A stretch of DNA of 64,000 bases. Origin: an uncultured Bacteroidota bacterium. GTDB lineage: Bacteria; Bacteroidota; Bacteroidia; Chitinophagales; Chitinophagaceae. The first letter of the stretch is position 1. The number at the start of each line of letters is the position of its first letter. Under the pieces are notes generated by a model. The model was not told the origin of the DNA and did no database searches. It saw nothing but the letters and a program-made list of their open reading frames with translations. Both the position numbers and the translations under genes were made by a program. The DNA lies in NCBI GenBank assembly GCA_903824665.1, contig CAIJXT010000011.1:186001-250000 (forward strand), written 5' to 3'. Of this stretch, positions 55,901 to 63,211 are shown piece after piece.

Positions 55901-58900
55901 ACTTGCAGTTACACTTGCACCTGTGGTAGCAGAAAGACCCGTAGAAGGTGACCAACTGTAGGTGGTGCCACCCGTTGCGGTAAGTGTAGTCGAAAGGCTT
56001 TCACAAATTGTTACATTAGAACCAGCACCGATTGTAGGTATTGGGTTAACCGAAACCTGAACAGTAGCAGTATTGGTACAGCTATTGAGTGTGCCGATCA
56101 CCGTATATACAGTAGTAGATGACGGATTGGCAGAAACACTAGCTCCAGTGGTAGCAGACAGACTAGCACCAGGCGCCCATGTGTAGGTAGTAGCACCTGT
56201 ACCTGTGAGCGTTGTGGATGTGCCATTACAAATGGTCACATTAGATCCTGCCCCAACGGTTGGGTTGGCATTAACAGAAACCTGAACGGTAGCAGTATTG
56301 GTACAGCTGTTGAGTGTGCCGATCACGGTGTATACTGTCGTTGAAGATGGATTGGCATCAACACTTGTACCCGTTGTGGCAGATAAGCCAGTAGAAGGAG
56401 ACCAGGAATAAGTAGTACCGCCTGTACCGGTAAGGGTTGTGGTCACGCCGTTACAGATAGTAACATTGGAACCAGCTCCAATACTCGGAATCGGATTTAC
56501 AGAAACCTGAACAGTAGCCGTAGCTGTACAACTGTTCTGCGTTCCCAGTACAGTATAGACTGTAGTGCTTGAAGGATTTGCAGTTACACTGGTACCAGTT
56601 GTAGCTGACAACCCGGTTGCCGGTGTCCAGCTATAAGTAGTTGCTCCTGTGCCTGTGAGTGTGGTAGATGAACCATTACAGATAGTAACATTTGATCCGG
56701 CGCCAACTGTTGGAATCGGATTAACTGATACCAGAACAGTAGCAATGATATTACAAGACCCTGATGAACCAGATACCGTATAAGTAGTGGTTACAGATGG
56801 AGAAGCAGTGACGCTGGACCCTGTAGAGGCAGAAAGACTTTCTGCGGGAGTCCAGGTATAAGTAGTGCCGCCAGAAACCGTGAGCGAAGTAGAAGTGCCA
56901 TCACAGATTGTCACTGTAGGACTCACAGTGAGAGTAGGCACTGTAATAGTATTGCATGTAGCTGTGCCACCATGTGCATAGTTTGATGTAGCACCGGTAA
57001 GTGCGAAGTTGGTAAGCGCACCACAATTTCCGGTGCCACTATAGTCGTAGGCGTTGGTAAGGAGCGTGTTGCTGGATGCAACAGTGCCCTGATCGAAACG
57101 GTAGTATCCAATCAGACCAGCCTGTGCAGGCACATCACAACTCATGTTTGTCTGAATTTCTGATTGTGTACGTGCAGTATTCCAGATGCGTACTTCATCC
57201 ATCGTGCCATGGAAGAACGTATTCAAAACGGCATTTTGTGTGCCTATCATCATAGCACCCGCCGTGTGTGAACTGGCAGTACCATTGGTAGCCACCTGAA
57301 CACCATTTTTGTACAAGGTAAGCGCATTGGTAGAAGAATTATAAACAACCGCAACGTGTACCCACTGGTTTGCAGTAAGGGCTGAAGCGTCGGTTATTGT
57401 TGTAGGAGATCCAGTCAGTCCGTTTGACGCAGAAAGGAAGCCGTTAGACAAACGGAACGCATGATCTGTAGAACTGAGGATGTTATTTGTAGATGCGCTG
57501 AGAGTTGTTGGTTTGATCCATGCTTCTTTTGTGTAAGAACTTCCAGATGATATCACGGAGCCAAGTACCACACGGTCATCAGAACCATCGAAGTTAAGAC
57601 CAGGAGTTGGTGTATTTACTGTTACAGCCATAGTTGCAACACATGGACCAGCAATGGTATAATCGATCGTTGCGTTACCTGCAGAGATACCTGTAACAAT
57701 GCCCGTTAATGAACCAACAGTAGCGACAGCTGCATTGGTGCTGCTCCAAGTACCTGATGCAGTAGCATTAGATAATGTAGTAGTACCACCAATGAACAAA
57801 GTGGGCGTACCGGTTGTAGCAACGGGAGTTGTAGCGTATTCTATTACAAATGCTTTACTGCTGTTGCCTACGTCCATGGTAGCGAGGTAAGGTGTACCGC
57901 TATGAATTTTTATTGTGTTGTACTGACTGGCGGCAGTAGTGATGCCAGAAGCAGAACCCACAGAAACAAAGCTACCTGCACTTAGTTTTTTTACGATTGC
58001 TTTATTGACACCCGCACCACCGTCGTTGCAGGCAATGTATGGAGTGGAACCGTCGAATGCGATAGATGTGTAAGTAGCAGTACCTGAAGAGTTGCCGCTA
58101 GAGCTGCCTACATAAGACCAAGAAGAACTTTCAAATTTGCGAACGACAATTTTGCCTAAAATCCCAGTACCTGCATCAGCATATGCAATATAAGGTATAT
58201 CTCCATCAAATGCCATTGAAAAGTTACTTGCTGTACCAACAGAAATACCCGTGCTCGTACCTTCATCTCCCCAACTGCCTGAAGTGAATTTTTTTACGGT
58301 CATTTTGCTTGAATTTGCTCCATCCTGATAGACGATGTATGGAACATCACTTGCGCTGAAAGCAAGAAAAGTGAAGTTCGCAACACCAGCTGAGAAGCTC
58401 TTTGAGCCAACTTGTTCCCACGAATCTGTAGCGTAATTAAACTTCATAACGGAAGCACGGTTTGCAGGAGCACTATTGTCCTTGTAGCCAACATATGCTT
58501 CTCCCGCGCTATTAATAGCCAATGACAGGTCATTCACCTGTGCTGGTGTGAAACGTTCGGTACCAACATCAACCCAAGCAGTACCGTTGAATTTTTTAAC
58601 GGTTGCTTTGTTACCAGCAACACTACGGTCCTGATAAGCAACAAACGGGGTGTCATTCTTGCCAATGGCAATATTGACATACTGCCCCTCGCCATCAGAG
58701 AAGCCTTCTGTACCAACGGCTACCCAACTGGTGCCATTGTATTTTTTCACAGACACTTTGAGGCTCAACGACGCATCGTTATAGGCAACGTATTTAGTAC
58801 CTGCTCCATCTATAGCCATAGATGTAAACAATGCCTGGGTAGATGACGCTGCTGCACCGCCCAATGTAGACCAGGCTGTACACTGCGCCTGAGCAGAGTT

Positions 58901-59014
58901 GTTAAAAAGCAGCATGGCTGCCAGCGCCATCGGTACCAAACGCAGGTACTTTTGTGCAAGGACTTTTAGTCCCGATTTCCACGTGTTGGATGTTGGAAAT
59001 GAATGATGATTCAT
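49973..59014 (-). CDS. Giant T9SS adhesin: propeller-like repeats, LamG, Ig-like repeats, PKD
   Basis: 3013 residues from ATG 59014, with a long signal sequence (about 1-45: basic, then MALAAMLLFNNSAQAQ). N-terminal: seven repeats of about 55 residues (SxTVKKFNGTxWVxVG...IAYxD) at about 45-410, likely one beta-propeller. One BIG2-type Ig repeat follows, then a LamG/concanavalin-like domain (about 480-690). Next are 15 Cys-containing 75-residue repeats (ICNGSSTTLTGTGGTTYTWSP..ATTG..VTANPSSTTVYTV) and a PKD domain (FSASPDPVCPGTPVTFTD..., WNFGD). Then come 14 BIG2-type Ig repeats (GG(T/V)WSSS...ATV...TGVVTG) and a T9SS sorting domain (FTVYPNPTSGTMKIES...). It is surface-anchored and probably adhesive. 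Very low in Lys/Arg in the repeat part. Confidence 0.9.
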   Translation of the reverse strand: MNHHSFPTSNTWKSGLKVLAQKYLRLVPMALAAMLLFNNSAQAQCTAWSTLGGAAASSTQALFTSMAIDGAGTKYVAYNDASLSLKVSVKKYNGTSWVAVGTEGFSDGEGQYVNIAIGKNDTPFVAYQDRSVAGNKATVKKFNGTAWVDVGTERFTPAQVNDLSLAINSAGEAYVGYKDNSAPANRASVMKFNYATDSWEQVGSKSFSAGVANFTFLAFSASDVPYIVYQDGANSSKMTVKKFTSGSWGDEGTSTGISVGTASNFSMAFDGDIPYIAYADAGTGILGKIVVRKFESSSWSYVGSSSGNSSGTATYTSIAFDGSTPYIACNDGGAGVNKAIVKKLSAGSFVSVGSASGITTAASQYNTIKIHSGTPYLATMDVGNSSKAFVIEYATTPVATTGTPTLFIGGTTTLSNATASGTWSSTNAAVATVGSLTGIVTGISAGNATIDYTIAGPCVATMAVTVNTPTPGLNFDGSDDRVVLGSVISSGSSYTKEAWIKPTTLSASTNNILSSTDHAFRLSNGFLSASNGLTGSPTTITDASALTANQWVHVAVVYNSSTNALTLYKNGVQVATNGTASSHTAGAMMIGTQNAVLNTFFHGTMDEVRIWNTARTQSEIQTNMSCDVPAQAGLIGYYRFDQGTVASSNTLLTNAYDYSGTGNCGALTNFALTGATSNYAHGGTATCNTITVPTLTVSPTVTICDGTSTSLTVSGGTTYTWTPAESLSASTGSSVTASPSVTTTYTVSGSSGSCNIIATVLVSVNPIPTVGAGSNVTICNGSSTTLTGTGATTYSWTPATGLSATTGTSVTANPSSTTVYTVLGTQNSCTATATVQVSVNPIPSIGAGSNVTICNGVTTTLTGTGGTTYSWSPSTGLSATTGTSVDANPSSTTVYTVIGTLNSCTNTATVQVSVNANPTVGAGSNVTICNGTSTTLTGTGATTYTWAPGASLSATTGASVSANPSSTTVYTVIGTLNSCTNTATVQVSVNPIPTIGAGSNVTICESLSTTLTATGGTTYSWSPSTGLSATTGASVTASPTTTTTYTVIGTLNSCTATATVQVSVNPAPIIGAGSNVTICNGNSTTLTGTGGTTYTWAPGTGLSATTGTSVTANPSSTTIYTVTGTLAGCPGTATVQVSVNPIPTIGAGSDVTTCAGTGVTLTGTGGTTYSWSPSTGLSATTGTSVTANPSSTTVYTVIGTLNSCTATATVQVSVNPLPTVGAGSNVTICNGSTTTLTGTGATTYTWSPSGSLSASTGASVDANPSSTTTYTVIGTQNSCTNTATVQVSVNPIPPVSGGSGATICNGSSTGLTATGASTYTWSPSTGLSATTGASVTANPSSTTVYTVLGTLNSCTATATVQVSVNPLPTIGGGSNVTICNGSSTTLTGTGGTTYTWAPGTGLSATTGTSVTASPSSTTTYTVTGTLNGCPSTGTVQVSVNPLPSIGAGSNVTICNGGSTTLTGTGGTTYTWSPSTGLSATTGASVSASPSSTTVYTVTGTLNGCNNTASVQVSVNPLPPVSGGSGVTICNGSSTGLVATGATTYTWSPATALSATTGSNVTANPSSTTVYTVTGTLNGCPNTATVQVSVNPIPTINAGSGVTTCIGVPTTITATGGTTYTWSPATGLSATTGASVDASPAATTTYTVTGTLNGCSSTATKTVTISNPPIAATGAATICNGNSTVINGTGGTTYTWAPSTGLSATTGSSVTASPSSTTTYTVTGTLAGCNNNATVTVSVNPLPTVSAGADIEVCFNTPSPLSATGATTYTWSPATGLSATTGANVTATVTSNVTYTVTGTLNGCSSTATKSLTVNALPTASFSASPDPVCPGTPVTFTDASIGTIVSYSWNFGDSFSDTGVTTTHVYSVVADYPATLTITDDNGCQATSTITIDVENVMPGGNIGTTEICVNQPLSVAILTNPTPGGTWSSSDISKALVSPTTGLVKGVSPGTVNITYHLGFSCGSVTQITINPAVAVITGPNYVCPGQTTTLFNVTPSGAWSSSNASLASVNTATGVVSGISEGVVTITYQVTDACYKTKSINVQAQLLAITGQDEVCQGSMSTYASGPVLGSWTSSNLAAATINASTGVLTGIGAGVTNITYTASNSCYVVKAVTINGIPATISGTANICPGTTTDLDPSLGGGAWSIANTSIATIDASGVVTGISGGTTTVTYTVASGCYVTLVQTVNPSPSPVVGANVVCTGTSSTFSSGLDGGNWVSSMPTNASVSASGVVTGLNAGNTTISYQSVLGCVSTKDITINATPANITGTLNVCVNGSTTLASTTASGVWSSSNTVKATVNASSGVVAGKTQGTAVITYAVAGCYKTAIVTVNLVPTAITGGSSTVCEGATLPLSSTTTGAVWSSSIPTVATVNPVSGVVTGLLAGATTISYTNGGVCSSTRAITVNASPAAITGTLTVCIGNTTTLESATGGGVWSSSVPTRATVNAGGVVTGLTAGATNITYSNGGCFRTATVTVGALPSAITGPTTVCVGSTIALATTPGGGVWSGSNTFALVSATGVVSGNTPGVTTISYQLSSGCARTRDVTVNPVPEPIEGDNSICIGFNTILTSATTGGTWSSSVPAKATIGLTSGTLNGIAAGTSNVSYTLSTGCRATYPVTVNAIPTAITGTTIVCVGFTSALASTPTGGTWSSTNEEVATVGLTSGVVTGINTGSAVISYTTASGCSRAATVNVNTPPAENVGTPVACLGQPAAVVVLTNSTTGGTWSSSLTTRLSISPTTGAMKGLTAGTVNVTYKITNGCYRISVVTVNPAVGAITGLNKVCTGAEITLADTTAGGTWSSSTTKATADGSTGVITGVTSGSTVISYVVSPACFKTMVVNVNQTPAAIAGLTSVNIGSTTNLTCTPSGGTWMSVTPSIGTITTTSGIFGGVAEGITVVKYTLPTTGCYSMREMTVTPVLEGKGTDINTGTSEMTAKFTVYPNPTSGTMKIESSVTGTFVVFTLDGKTVDQYDINGSTTTITLPNDLAAGVYMCRFSGVDGTTSVVRLVYKP
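50360..53340 (-). repeat. Array of 14 BIG2-type Ig-like coding repeats
   Basis: About 210-bp units encoding the recurrent core GGTWSSS..ATV....GVVTGI..G...ISYT...GC. Units are diverged from each other (roughly half of positions conserved by eye), so the array is old. Confidence 0.85.
53590..56935 (-). repeat. Array of 15 75-residue (225-bp) repeats
   Basis: A highly regular 225-bp period; each unit encodes VSVNPIPTIGAGSNVTICNG then TTLTGTGGTTYTWSP and TVYTVIGTLNSC. Two Cys per unit are conserved. Adjacent units are near-identical at protein level with many synonymous differences, which indicates selection and/or gene conversion rather than very recent duplication. The first unit, next to LamG, is the most diverged. 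Confidence 0.92.
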
Positions 59015-59371
59015 AACGGATTTTTTAAAAATATACATGTAAGGTGTAAACATACAATGAGAAATCGGATAATCATAAGAGTTTCCTAAAAATTCATTTA
59101 AAAATCATGTTAACTGATATTAAAAACGGATGACAAATAATGTAAATAGATAATGTTAAATTTGTTCAGTTAATACATTTTGGAAATAGATAATTGGAAT
59201 GCATGAAGATATGTATATTGTCTAAATATTATTGAATGCATTCGAATATTTATGACTTTATATGCGTCCGGAAATAGCGGAAACTATTTCGGGAAAAACA
59301 CCCAGACAGGTTAGAGAATGTTGCAATTCGTTGGCTTGAATGACGCGTTTTACATACATTCCTGAGATAGA
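59015..59371. other. AT-rich intergenic region upstream of the giant adhesin
   Basis: 357 bp, strongly A/T-rich near the adhesin start. No gene, exact TAnnTTTG box or terminator could be supported. Confidence 0.5.
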
Positions 59372-62300
59372 TCAGGGCTGAAATATGAGTTTGACGAGTT
59401 GTTTGCTGCCATCGATTCCTACAAAATAGCATAGGTAGGAACCTGCTGCAAGTTCTGATGGTAATGATATCTCTGATTTTGAATCGATAATCGGGAATCG
59501 TGCGACGAGCTTTCCATCGATGGTATGAACTGTAAATGTGCCTGCACCCGGAGACTCGATAGTAATGGAACCACTGGCTGGGTTGGGGTAGATAGATATG
59601 GAAACAGGCCCGGCGGCTCCGGAAATTCCTTCTTCCGGTCTCGCCGAGATCACATCAATATTGTGAATGGCAGCACAGCCGCTAATAAGGGTGTAACTTA
59701 TGGATACGTTTCCAGCAGCTACCCCATATACAACACCTGAACTGGAATTGACGGTTGCAACAGCAAGGTTTTCACTGCTCCATACACCACTTGGAGTGGC
59801 ACAAGACAAAGGAGTATAGGCACCCTGCAGCACAGTGGCGGCACCAGTAATAGCCATTGGGGTTGCATTAACAGTAGTAACGACATTGGAAGAACAACCG
59901 TTGGGCAAGGTATATGAAATATTTGTAGTGCCCGGAGTCAAGCCAGTGACAGTACCAAGTGAAGGGTCAACAGTTGCTTTCACGATATTGCTGCTGGACC
60001 ATGTGCCACCGGTGGGCGACACGCTGAGTGAGGTGGCTGCACCTACGCAAACAGCGGCCATACCCGTAACAGGGGAGGGTAGACTGTTGACGGTAATGGC
60101 CCGACTGGCACTACAGCCATTGGCTAACTGGTAAATGATAGTCGAATTACCGGCAGCAATACCCCGCACTGTGCCGGATGTGCCAACCGAAGCAGCAGCT
60201 GTATTTGAACTGGACCACGTGCCACCCGACGGACCTGATGACAGAATAACATTGGCATCTTCACAAACAGCTGCAGGGCCGGCGATGGGCGATGGTGCTG
60301 TAAGTATAGTCTGTATAGTGGTGCGATAGCATGCGGGTGTGGTAGCGTAAGTGATGACAGATGTGCCGGCACTGATACCTGTAACTACACCGGTCAGAAC
60401 ATCGACTGTGGCCCGGGCGGTATTGCTGCTGCTCCAGGTTCCACCGGCATCGCTATTGTTAAGGTCGGTTGTAGCAGTAGGACATATATTGGCGGTGCCG
60501 GTGATGGCGGCAACAGCCGGATTGACCGTGATATCTCTTATTGCGCTGCACCCTGAGCTGATTCGATAGGATACTATGCCTGAGCCGGTAGTAATACCAG
60601 TTAACTGCCCGGAGCCACCAGTGATCGTGGCAATAGCGATATTGCTGACAGACCACGTGCCACCTGCCGGTGCACTTGTAAATGTGGTGGAGGAGCCTTG
60701 ACAAATTGTGGTTGTGCCTGCGATAGGGGTGGGAGATGCCGGAACTGTGATGCCAGCGGACCTGTAACAACCCGAGGAAACCTGATAGGTTACAGTGGCT
60801 ACACCCTGTGCAACACCGGAGATAATGCCTGTGGAACCCGCAGCGTTCGCGATAGAGGGGTCGCTGGTGATCCATGTACCACCCGGGGTAGAACAGTTAA
60901 GTGTGGTTGATGCACCCGGGCAAACATTTGTCGAACCCAGTATTACAGCGACCGCAGGGCTTACCGTTACGATGGTGGCGCTAAAGCAACCCGGATTGAG
61001 GGTGTAATAAATGGTTACGGTACCTGTGCTCACACCATTCATCACACCTGTGCTGCCACTAATGACAGCCCTGCCGGTATTGCTACTGCTCCAAACACCA
61101 CCTGGTGTTGCATTGCTGAGCACAGCTACAGCAACAGGCTGGCCAAGACAGATAGTGGCGTCGCCGGTGTTTGGACTTGCCGTACTGACAGTAACCATTG
61201 CAGAACGAGGACAAATACCCGCTACAGTATATGTGATCATCGCAGTTCCTGTGCCTGCTACACTTGTAACAATACCGTTTGTTGCATTGACTGTTGCTAT
61301 TGCAAGGTCTGAACTTGACCATACGCCCCCTGAGGTGGTAGAGTTGAGATCTGAAGAAGTGCCTGTACAAATGGCCAGCGAACCAGTGATAGCACCTGGA
61401 GCTGCATTGACAGTGATTGAAGAATGGGTGAAACAACCAGCACCGGCATAATAGGTGATCACAGCGTTTCCGGGGCTGATTCCGGTGGCTGCACCGGTAT
61501 TTATATCGATAATGGCCCTTGAGGTGTTGTTGCTTACCCATGTACCACCGGAAACCGCATTGGTAAGATTGGTAGTGCTGCCGGGGCAAACAGACAGCGT
61601 GCCACCGATAGGTCCCGGATGGGGATTGACGGTTACCACGGCCGTAACACTACAACCAGTAGGCAAAACATACTGAATGAGCGCTGTGCCTGGTGTAACA
61701 CCAGTGACTTTGCCGTTTGTGGGATTAACGGAAACAGTTGCATCAGGGCTACTCCATGCACCGCCTGAAGGACTATTGGTCAGTGTGGTCAATGACCCGG
61801 GACAAACTGTTAGCTGACCGCTGATAGCTGATGGCACTGGGTTGACCATAAATGCGGCAGCAGCCACAGAGCTACCGCAACTATTTGTGACAGTATAGTT
61901 AATGACCAATGATCCGGTTGACAAACCTGAAACTATACCACTGGCATCAACAGTGGCACGAAGCGGATTGGAAGAACTCCACACACCACCTGTACCTGAG
62001 GCTGACAGCAGTGTGGCAGCACCGGTACATACTGATGACGCTCCCGTGATACTGCCTGCAAAAGGTGCGGCATTGACGGTGACAATTACTGATTCTGCAG
62101 CACTGCCAATTGTATATGCAATAGTTGTTGTGCCGGGTGACAAACCAAAAACAATACCGGTAGTAGCGTTGACAGTGGCCACTACAACGTTAGTGCTGCT
62201 CCAAGTGCCACCAGGAGTCGCGTTTCCGAGCGTAGTGGTAGCTCCTGTGCAAACAGAAAGTGTTCCGGTTATGGGGCCGGATGTTGCGGTATTTACAGTA

Positions 62301-63178
62301 ATGATCTTAGTGGTTGAGTTGCTACCACATGCATTGGTCACGGTATATGAAATGGTCACGGTACCTGCTGTAACACCAGTAACCAGGCCCGTTGACGAGA
62401 CAGTAGCATTGCTGTTGTCAGCTGTCCAGGTGCCACCGGGTACGCTATTGGTAAGCGAGATATTTGAGGCTTCGTTGACAGCCGATGGGCCAGAAATGAC
62501 ACCTGCAGATGGCGCAGCGGGTAGAACGAGTTTGCGGCCCGGAGTGAACTGATCGTAACTGCTGTTGTCTGTGTGGAGGTGGCAACGGTAGTATATAGTA
62601 GCCGTAACAGTAGCCGAGTATAATGCACTCGTTGCGGCGGGTACATCTGTCCAGGTAGTACTGTCTGGCGCTGATTGCCACTGGTATGTCATGTGCGGAC
62701 CGGAAATGTTGAGCCGTAGCGCTGACACGTAGGACGGGCAACTACCAATAGTTGGCGTGGCAAATGTTACCAGACCTTTTACATGATCAGTGAGGATACC
62801 TGATACTATCATGTGTGCAGACAGGTTGACATCAGACCTGAGATAGAGATTGTTGTTGGCATCCAGGCTGCCGGATTCAAGATCAGCTGTATCGTAAACT
62901 GATACTGTGCTGTTGAACGTAGTATGTTGTGTGTTGTTCACCCGCAACTTGCGAAAACGTGTTGTGCCTGTGCCGTTGAAGTTTATTCCACCCTTGCCAA
63001 CAAAGGTACCCGTGCTGTCGAGGTATTGCCCATCATTGACAAAGTCGCCTGTGTCCATTACCACATTGGTATTACCAGAGACAATGAAGTGGGTACTGGA
63101 TGTGATCTTCATATTCGACTGCGCAAGCAGTAGCTGAAAACCGGCCAGGAGCAAAGTTGTGAATAATAGCTTCTTCAT
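59372..63178 (-). CDS. T9SS surface protein with 13 Ig-like repeats
   Basis: A 1268-residue protein with a signal peptide (1-19, LLLAQ). The N-terminal beta-rich region (about 20-210) includes VMDTGDFVNDGQYLDSTGTFVGKGGINFNGTGTTRF, a pattern common in Bacteroidota surface proteins. Thirteen BIG2-type repeats follow (about 215-1170), with the same GGTWSSSN core as the giant adhesin and the ice-binding protein. A T9SS domain (about 1185-1268: ISIYPNPASGSITIES...LAAGSYLCYFVGIDG) ends it; this is very like that of the adjacent giant adhesin (ITLPNDLAAGVYMCRFSGVDG). Common ancestry of the two genes is likely. It lies 33 bp after the S74-type gene on the same strand. Confidence 0.9.
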   Translation of the reverse strand: MKKLLFTTLLLAGFQLLLAQSNMKITSSTHFIVSGNTNVVMDTGDFVNDGQYLDSTGTFVGKGGINFNGTGTTRFRKLRVNNTQHTTFNSTVSVYDTADLESGSLDANNNLYLRSDVNLSAHMIVSGILTDHVKGLVTFATPTIGSCPSYVSALRLNISGPHMTYQWQSAPDSTTWTDVPAATSALYSATVTATIYYRCHLHTDNSSYDQFTPGRKLVLPAAPSAGVISGPSAVNEASNISLTNSVPGGTWTADNSNATVSSTGLVTGVTAGTVTISYTVTNACGSNSTTKIITVNTATSGPITGTLSVCTGATTTLGNATPGGTWSSTNVVVATVNATTGIVFGLSPGTTTIAYTIGSAAESVIVTVNAAPFAGSITGASSVCTGAATLLSASGTGGVWSSSNPLRATVDASGIVSGLSTGSLVINYTVTNSCGSSVAAAAFMVNPVPSAISGQLTVCPGSLTTLTNSPSGGAWSSPDATVSVNPTNGKVTGVTPGTALIQYVLPTGCSVTAVVTVNPHPGPIGGTLSVCPGSTTNLTNAVSGGTWVSNNTSRAIIDINTGAATGISPGNAVITYYAGAGCFTHSSITVNAAPGAITGSLAICTGTSSDLNSTTSGGVWSSSDLAIATVNATNGIVTSVAGTGTAMITYTVAGICPRSAMVTVSTASPNTGDATICLGQPVAVAVLSNATPGGVWSSSNTGRAVISGSTGVMNGVSTGTVTIYYTLNPGCFSATIVTVSPAVAVILGSTNVCPGASTTLNCSTPGGTWITSDPSIANAAGSTGIISGVAQGVATVTYQVSSGCYRSAGITVPASPTPIAGTTTICQGSSTTFTSAPAGGTWSVSNIAIATITGGSGQLTGITTGSGIVSYRISSGCSAIRDITVNPAVAAITGTANICPTATTDLNNSDAGGTWSSSNTARATVDVLTGVVTGISAGTSVITYATTPACYRTTIQTILTAPSPIAGPAAVCEDANVILSSGPSGGTWSSSNTAAASVGTSGTVRGIAAGNSTIIYQLANGCSASRAITVNSLPSPVTGMAAVCVGAATSLSVSPTGGTWSSSNIVKATVDPSLGTVTGLTPGTTNISYTLPNGCSSNVVTTVNATPMAITGAATVLQGAYTPLSCATPSGVWSSENLAVATVNSSSGVVYGVAAGNVSISYTLISGCAAIHNIDVISARPEEGISGAAGPVSISIYPNPASGSITIESPGAGTFTVHTIDGKLVARFPIIDSKSEISLPSELAAGSYLCYFVGIDGSKQLVKLIFQP
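59740..62490 (-). repeat. Array of 13 BIG2-type Ig-like coding repeats
   Basis: About 210-bp units with the GG(T/V/A)W core, diverged from each other. Long antisense open frames occur through this array as a by-product of its Thr/Ser/Gly/Val codon content. Confidence 0.8.
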
Positions 63179-63211
63179 GAGGCGTCATTAAAAATGTTGC
63201 AGAATATTGAA

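Noticed and set aside
53590..56935. CRISPR-like regular spacing
   Set aside because: The 225-bp repeats have no unique spacers and are in-frame protein domains of a single gene.
61902..62552. Long plus-strand open frame (and similar ones at 54162-54485 and 59835-60134) antisense to the Ig-repeat genes
   Set aside because: Stop-free antisense frames recur with the repeat period and arise from the Thr/Ser/Gly/Val codon content of the real genes.
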